A stretch of 64,000 nucleotides of DNA from Tunturibacter psychrotolerans (GTDB taxonomy: Bacteria > Acidobacteriota > Terriglobia > Terriglobales > Acidobacteriaceae). A model generated the notes under the pieces. That model made no database searches. It worked only from the letters and a program-made list of their open reading frames with translations, and was not told the origin of the DNA. Positions 60,429 to 64,000 of the stretch are shown here, piece by piece. The first letter of the stretch is position 1; every line of letters begins with the position of its first letter. The stretch spans positions 310,001 through 374,000 of the forward strand of contig NZ_CP132942.1 of NCBI RefSeq assembly GCF_040359615.1. The letters run 5' to 3'. Both the position numbers and the translations under genes were made by a program.

Positions 60429-62603
60429 TTAACGAGCGACATTCAAGGTTTTGCTTAGCTTGATATCGTCCGAGCTGGCCCCGATTCGAAGTTCGATGGG
60501 GCCAGGTTCAACAACAAAGGCGTGTTGCGTTTCGTTCCAGTAACCGAGCGACTGTGCGGGTAGGTGAAGAGTGACGACTTTGGATTCACCAGCGCGAAGG
60601 TGCGTGCGTTCGAAGCTCTTAAGCTCTTCGATGGGACGCGAGACGGCGGAGTGAGGATAGGCAACGTAGAGTTGAACGACTTCGTCACCATCTCGCACAC
60701 CCGTGTTGCGGATGTCGACGGAGACCGTCAGATCGCCGTTCGGCGCGAGGCTGGATGTGCTGATGTGCAGATTCGAATAGCCGAAAGTCGTATAGCTGAG
60801 ACCGAAGCCAAAAGCATACAGAGGTTTCTGCTTCAGATAAAGGTAAGTACGACCGTGGCGAAGATCGTAGTCCATCATGGGAGGAAGCTGATCGATGGAG
60901 CTAACCCATGTCTGAGTTAGGCGGCCCGCCGGGTTGTAGTTCCCGAAGAGCACGTCGGCGAGGGCGTTTCCTTGCTCTTCGCTGTTGTGAGTGATCTGGA
61001 GGATGGCTGGTATATGATCCTGGGTCCAGTTAGTCGTATAAGGAAAGCTCGTTTGCAGTACAACAACGGTCTTTGGATTGGCAGCGTAGACAGCCTTGAC
61101 GAGCTCTTCCTGCTCCAACGTAAGACTCTTGCGATCAATCGCTTCTTTGCCCTCGCTCGGCAGTGCGCATTTGAACCATCCGGCGTCGCAAGTAGGGTGG
61201 TTGCCAACAATCACGATGGCGACATCAGCTTTGGCTGCGAGAGCGGCGGCTTCGTTTGCATCATCGCCTTTCGAGAAGCTGACAGAGGAAGATCCAGCAC
61301 GTGTTCGGATTCCTGCGAGCGGCGTCACGATATAGGGGGGAGTACCGCTATACCAGTCAAGCGCTACCCGATCAGCGAGTGGGCCGATGACTGCGATGTT
61401 CTTTACGTTGTCGGCACGAAGGGGAAGCATATCGTTTTGGTTTTTCAAAAGCACAATGGACTCATCGGTGACCTGACGCACGAGAGCCTTTCGCTCGGGC
61501 CAGTTCCATGGATCGCCCTTTGCCTGATCGACTGTGCCGATTTTGGCGTAGGGAATCTGCTCGAGTGGGTCCAGCATACCCAGCCGGAGCATGACGCGGA
61601 AGACACCGCGTATGTTGGCGTCTATCTCCTCTTCGGTGATGAGGTTTTGTTTGAGAGCGTCCATGACGGGCTGGCGGTAGTCATCAAGAAACTGATTGAT
61701 ACCCGCGTGAATCGCAGCGGCGGCAGCCTCAGACATAGTTTTGAAGGCGTGGTGATGGGTGACAAGATTCGTGAGGGCACCACCGTCGGTGCAAATAATG
61801 CCGTCGAATCCCCATTCCTTGATGACCGTAGCGCGAAGCACAGGACTCTCAATCATCGGAACTCCGTTCCAGCCGTTGTACGCAGTCATCATGGCGTTGG
61901 CGCCCCCTTGCTGGATGGCCATGCGAAACGGTACGGAGTAGTACTCGCGGAAGAGGCGATCGTCGAAGTTCGATGAGGACCCATCGCGACCGTCTTCGTT
62001 GCTGTTGGCGAGAAAGTGTTTGAGGAGCGAGGAAGTAAGCCAGACGTGGGGATCATCGCCCTGCAGTCCACGGGTAAAAGCAGTGGCCATTGTTCCGACC
62101 AGGAACGGGTCTTCTCCATAAGACTCTTCACTTCGTCCCCAGCGCGGATCGCGGCTGAGATCGGCGTTTGGCGCGCGGACGACCATACCGCCGCGATGGT
62201 ATTTACCATACGCATAACGAGTCTCATAGGCTTCAGCAGCAGCAGCCTTCTGAATGAGCTCGGGATCCCAGGTCTGGCCGAGTCCCCGCGACTGTGGGAA
62301 CTGAGTCGTAGGAATGACGGGGAGGTTTTTCCCCTCCCATCCTCCAGGGCCTCCGAGGGCGAGCCCATGAAGCCCTTCAACGTGCTGTGTTCCAACGACA
62401 CCGAGCCTGGGTATAGTTGGGTTTGTGCTGAGCGCCTGCACTTTTTCCTCGAGCGTCATATGGCCGATCAGGTCGGTGATACGTTCTTCGGCAGGGAGAT
62501 GTGTGTCCTGAAAGCGGTACCTCTGCTGCGCCTGGAGGAGTTGCGGGATGGAGACGATAGCGAGTAAGGACGCGATGGAGACGGATCGGTTGAACCTGGG
62601 CAT
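60429..62603 (-). CDS. GH3 beta-glucosidase/beta-xylosidase, exported
   Basis: The 724-residue protein has a leader (SVSIASLLAIVSIPQLLQAQ) and the GH3 N-terminal barrel with LPAEERITDLIGHMTLEEKV, NADLSRDPRWGRSEESYGED, KHFLANSNEDGRD, and the nucleophile Asp in DGIICTDGGALTN. The second alpha/beta sandwich has IAVIGPLADRVALDWYSG and GNALADVLFGNYNPAGRL. The C-terminal fibronectin-III-like domain contains RTHLRAGESKVVTLHLPAQS. It removes terminal beta-linked glucose or xylose; in this setting the xyloglucan glucan backbone fits. It lies 68 bases after the SGNH gene and 43 before GH31, on one operon. Confidence 0.93.
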   Translation of the reverse strand: MPRFNRSVSIASLLAIVSIPQLLQAQQRYRFQDTHLPAEERITDLIGHMTLEEKVQALSTNPTIPRLGVVGTQHVEGLHGLALGGPGGWEGKNLPVIPTTQFPQSRGLGQTWDPELIQKAAAAEAYETRYAYGKYHRGGMVVRAPNADLSRDPRWGRSEESYGEDPFLVGTMATAFTRGLQGDDPHVWLTSSLLKHFLANSNEDGRDGSSSNFDDRLFREYYSVPFRMAIQQGGANAMMTAYNGWNGVPMIESPVLRATVIKEWGFDGIICTDGGALTNLVTHHHAFKTMSEAAAAAIHAGINQFLDDYRQPVMDALKQNLITEEEIDANIRGVFRVMLRLGMLDPLEQIPYAKIGTVDQAKGDPWNWPERKALVRQVTDESIVLLKNQNDMLPLRADNVKNIAVIGPLADRVALDWYSGTPPYIVTPLAGIRTRAGSSSVSFSKGDDANEAAALAAKADVAIVIVGNHPTCDAGWFKCALPSEGKEAIDRKSLTLEQEELVKAVYAANPKTVVVLQTSFPYTTNWTQDHIPAILQITHNSEEQGNALADVLFGNYNPAGRLTQTWVSSIDQLPPMMDYDLRHGRTYLYLKQKPLYAFGFGLSYTTFGYSNLHISTSSLAPNGDLTVSVDIRNTGVRDGDEVVQLYVAYPHSAVSRPIEELKSFERTHLRAGESKVVTLHLPAQSLGYWNETQHAFVVEPGPIELRIGASSDDIKLSKTLNVAR

Positions 62604-62671
62604 GAAGGCGACATTTCCTATCGTTGGGTGTGAACAGAGAGCGAATACATTCGCTGAATGTGGAATGCTGC

Positions 62672-63490
62672 TTATTTGGCGATTGTGGGCGCCGTCGTCT
62701 GGTTGACCGCCTGTTGTATGGCCTTCTCGGCAAGCGGTGCCATGATGGCGTAGCCGACTGCGTTTGGATGGACACCATCGGGGGAGACGGCAGCGTCGAG
62801 GCCTCCCTGATCATTGGTCATCGCGGAGTAGTAGTCGAGGTAAACAAATCCGTTCGACTGTGCGTAGTGTTTGATCCATTCATTGAGCTGACGAATCTCG
62901 GCGGCGGGATGGAGACCGCGACGCCATGGATAGTCGCTTACCGGAAGAACAGATGCCAGGATGACGCGAATGCCATGAGCTTTCGCGGATTCGCTCATTG
63001 ATTGCAGGTTATCTTCGATCATCTGAAGCGACGAGAGACCAGTATTTCCCGCGAGGTCGTTGGTTCCGGCCAGGATCACGACCGCTGTTGGCGAAAGGTC
63101 GATGACATCCTGGCGGAAGCGTACAAGCATCTGACCTGTGGTCTGGCCGGAGATGCCGCGATTGATGTAGGGCTTGCCGGGAAAAAATGGAGCGGGGACG
63201 TTGCGGCCCCACGAGTCAGTGATCGAGTCGCCCATGAAGATAATGCGAGATTCACCTGTTTCAGGCGGAGCTAGCTTTACGTTCTCATCGCGATAGCGAC
63301 CGAGCTGTGGCCAGTCGGCGCCGAGTTTTTGGAGTATAGATATCTGCTCAGTGCTCAATGCGGCGGGGGGAAGCGTGTAAACGGGATCGATGGCCTGGGG
63401 CGATCTGGGAACGGTTGGACTCTGAGCAATACCAGCAGAAACGATGAACGAAAGAGAGCCGAAAAGCAGGAGACTAGTTGCAACCTTCAT
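62672..63490 (-). CDS. SGNH/GDSL hydrolase, exported esterase
   Basis: The 272-residue protein has a signal peptide (VATSLLLFGSLSFIVSAGIA) and the SGNH order: block I IIFMGDSITDSWG with the catalytic Ser, block II Gly in INRGISGQTTGQML, block III LAGTNDLAGN, and block V DGVHPNAVGY with the Asp and His. This family contains acetyl esterases that deacetylate plant polysaccharides as well as lipases. The ATG at 63490 has GGAG six bases upstream; the longer frame to 63598 is less likely. It follows the TonB receptor gene by about 113 bases and leads GH3. Removal of acetyl groups from xyloglucan galactose is the inferred role. Confidence 0.88.
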   Translation of the reverse strand: MKVATSLLLFGSLSFIVSAGIAQSPTVPRSPQAIDPVYTLPPAALSTEQISILQKLGADWPQLGRYRDENVKLAPPETGESRIIFMGDSITDSWGRNVPAPFFPGKPYINRGISGQTTGQMLVRFRQDVIDLSPTAVVILAGTNDLAGNTGLSSLQMIEDNLQSMSESAKAHGIRVILASVLPVSDYPWRRGLHPAAEIRQLNEWIKHYAQSNGFVYLDYYSAMTNDQGGLDAAVSPDGVHPNAVGYAIMAPLAEKAIQQAVNQTTAPTIAK

Positions 63491-63603
63491 TGAGTTCTCC
63501 GAAAGGTTTCGATCGGGGGTTGTAGAGAAAACATGAGACGAGCCCGGCCGGCAGGGCAGATAGCGACAGAGCTCGTCCAGTCCAGCAAGCAAGAACATCT
63601 GCG

Positions 63604-64000
63604 CTAGAAGTGGTACTTGATTGCAAGCAACAGAGTGCGTTGAGTGTACTTCGCGTCGGTAATGCCACGGTCGACATTAGAGACCTGGGATGCGAAGGAA
63701 CTGTTATTTGGAGTCTGAAGCTTCAGCGTCACCAGATCCGAGGTACTGTAGCCGGGCAAAGGGTGGTTGAGGAAGTTGAAAGCCGATCCACGAATCTCTA
63801 ACGCCTGGCTCTCCGTGATGTGGAAACTCTTGTAAATGCCGAGATCGGAGTCGAAGAAGGATGGGCCGCTAAGATACGGGGCCTGACGGTCTCCCACCTG
63901 CCCGATCTGTGGCGCGGTGAAGCAATCGAGGTTGACGTGCTGATTGTTTTTTAGGCCCGCAGTCGGATTGCAGATGGTGATCGGCAGCACACTGTTGAAT
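63604..64000 (-). CDS. Oar-like TonB-dependent receptor, C-terminal end (cut by window edge)
   Basis: The last ~130 residues of a barrel are visible, with the frame open to the right edge. NPTAGLKNNQHVNLDCFTAP, GPSFFDSDLGIYKSFHITES, and LEIRGSAFNFLNHPLPGY are the closing strands typical of Oar/CarA-type receptors of Acidobacteriota. It ends in LLLAIKYHF with the terminal Phe. It is the first known gene of the right-hand operon and is the likely outer membrane importer for the oligosaccharides, replacing the SusC/D pair of Bacteroidota; no SusD-like gene is seen here. The ligand is inferred from context. Confidence 0.85.
   Translation of the reverse strand, partial: FNSVLPITICNPTAGLKNNQHVNLDCFTAPQIGQVGDRQAPYLSGPSFFDSDLGIYKSFHITESQALEIRGSAFNFLNHPLPGYSTSDLVTLKLQTPNNSSFASQVSNVDRGITDAKYTQRTLLLAIKYHF

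Noticed and set aside
60972..61976. Plus-strand frame of 334 codons opposite GH3
   Set aside because: The minus strand encodes an unambiguous GH3 enzyme across the whole stretch.
1..64000. tRNA, rRNA, CRISPR or insertion sequences
   Set aside because: Read through on both strands; no repeat arrays, transposase motifs or cloverleaf consensus were seen, although without a covariance search a tRNA could be missed.

Overview
The window is a high-GC Gram-negative chromosomal segment, most likely from a soil Acidobacteriota of the Acidobacteriaceae/Terriglobia type. That placement is an inference from the Oar-like TonB receptors with carboxypeptidase-regulatory N-domains, the LptD/BamA style and the wealth of exported glycoside hydrolases. 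No rRNA, tRNA, CRISPR array, integrase or insertion sequence was found.

Positions 1-16.8 kb are mostly housekeeping. They hold the start of an lptD-type gene cut by the left edge, an RDD membrane protein, bamA with a clear terminator, a four-gene minus-strand cluster (molybdopterin oxidoreductase, PLP dehydratase, S9 peptidase, CPXCG mini-protein), a TMEM175-type channel, an acyltransferase-3 protein, an NTF2-like exported protein, a PilZ protein, a zinc-ribbon mini-protein, frr, a small conserved-looking protein and an aminotransferase. Positions 16.9-19.1 kb hold a decayed GH31 gene with at least four frameshifts and three stop codons; an intact relative lies at 58.0-60.4 kb.

Positions 19-32.7 kb hold an NTF2-like exported protein, a beta-propeller protein, a cytosolic MGH1/GH63-like glycosidase, a complete RND efflux operon (adaptor, pump, outer membrane factor), and a TetR gene divergent from an NmrA-like gene plus a membrane protein across a good inverted-repeat operator. 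Positions 32.7-38.3 kb hold a fused dihydroxyacetone kinase and an iron module (TonB siderophore receptor plus PepSY membrane reductase).

Positions 38.3-46 kb hold a membrane-anchored protein of unknown role and a Tat-exported aminotransferase downstream of an Oar-like TonB receptor that is split by one extra base in an A6 run. A prokaryotic pentameric ligand-gated ion channel is divergent from that receptor, and an MBL-fold hydrolase follows it tail to tail.

Positions 46.9-64 kb form a coherent saccharide locus. ROK regulator and xylulokinase run one way; Na+/solute symporter, small membrane protein, xylose isomerase, GH42 galactosidase and GH95 fucosidase run the other. A converging set (TonB receptor cut by the right edge, SGNH esterase, GH3, GH31) completes it. 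Fucosidase, galactosidase, alpha-xylosidase, beta-glucosidase and xylose catabolism together match stepwise removal of the fucosylated xyloglucan side chain and backbone, with the released xylose passing to xylulose 5-phosphate. Substrate assignment is inferred from family content only; no sequence search was run.
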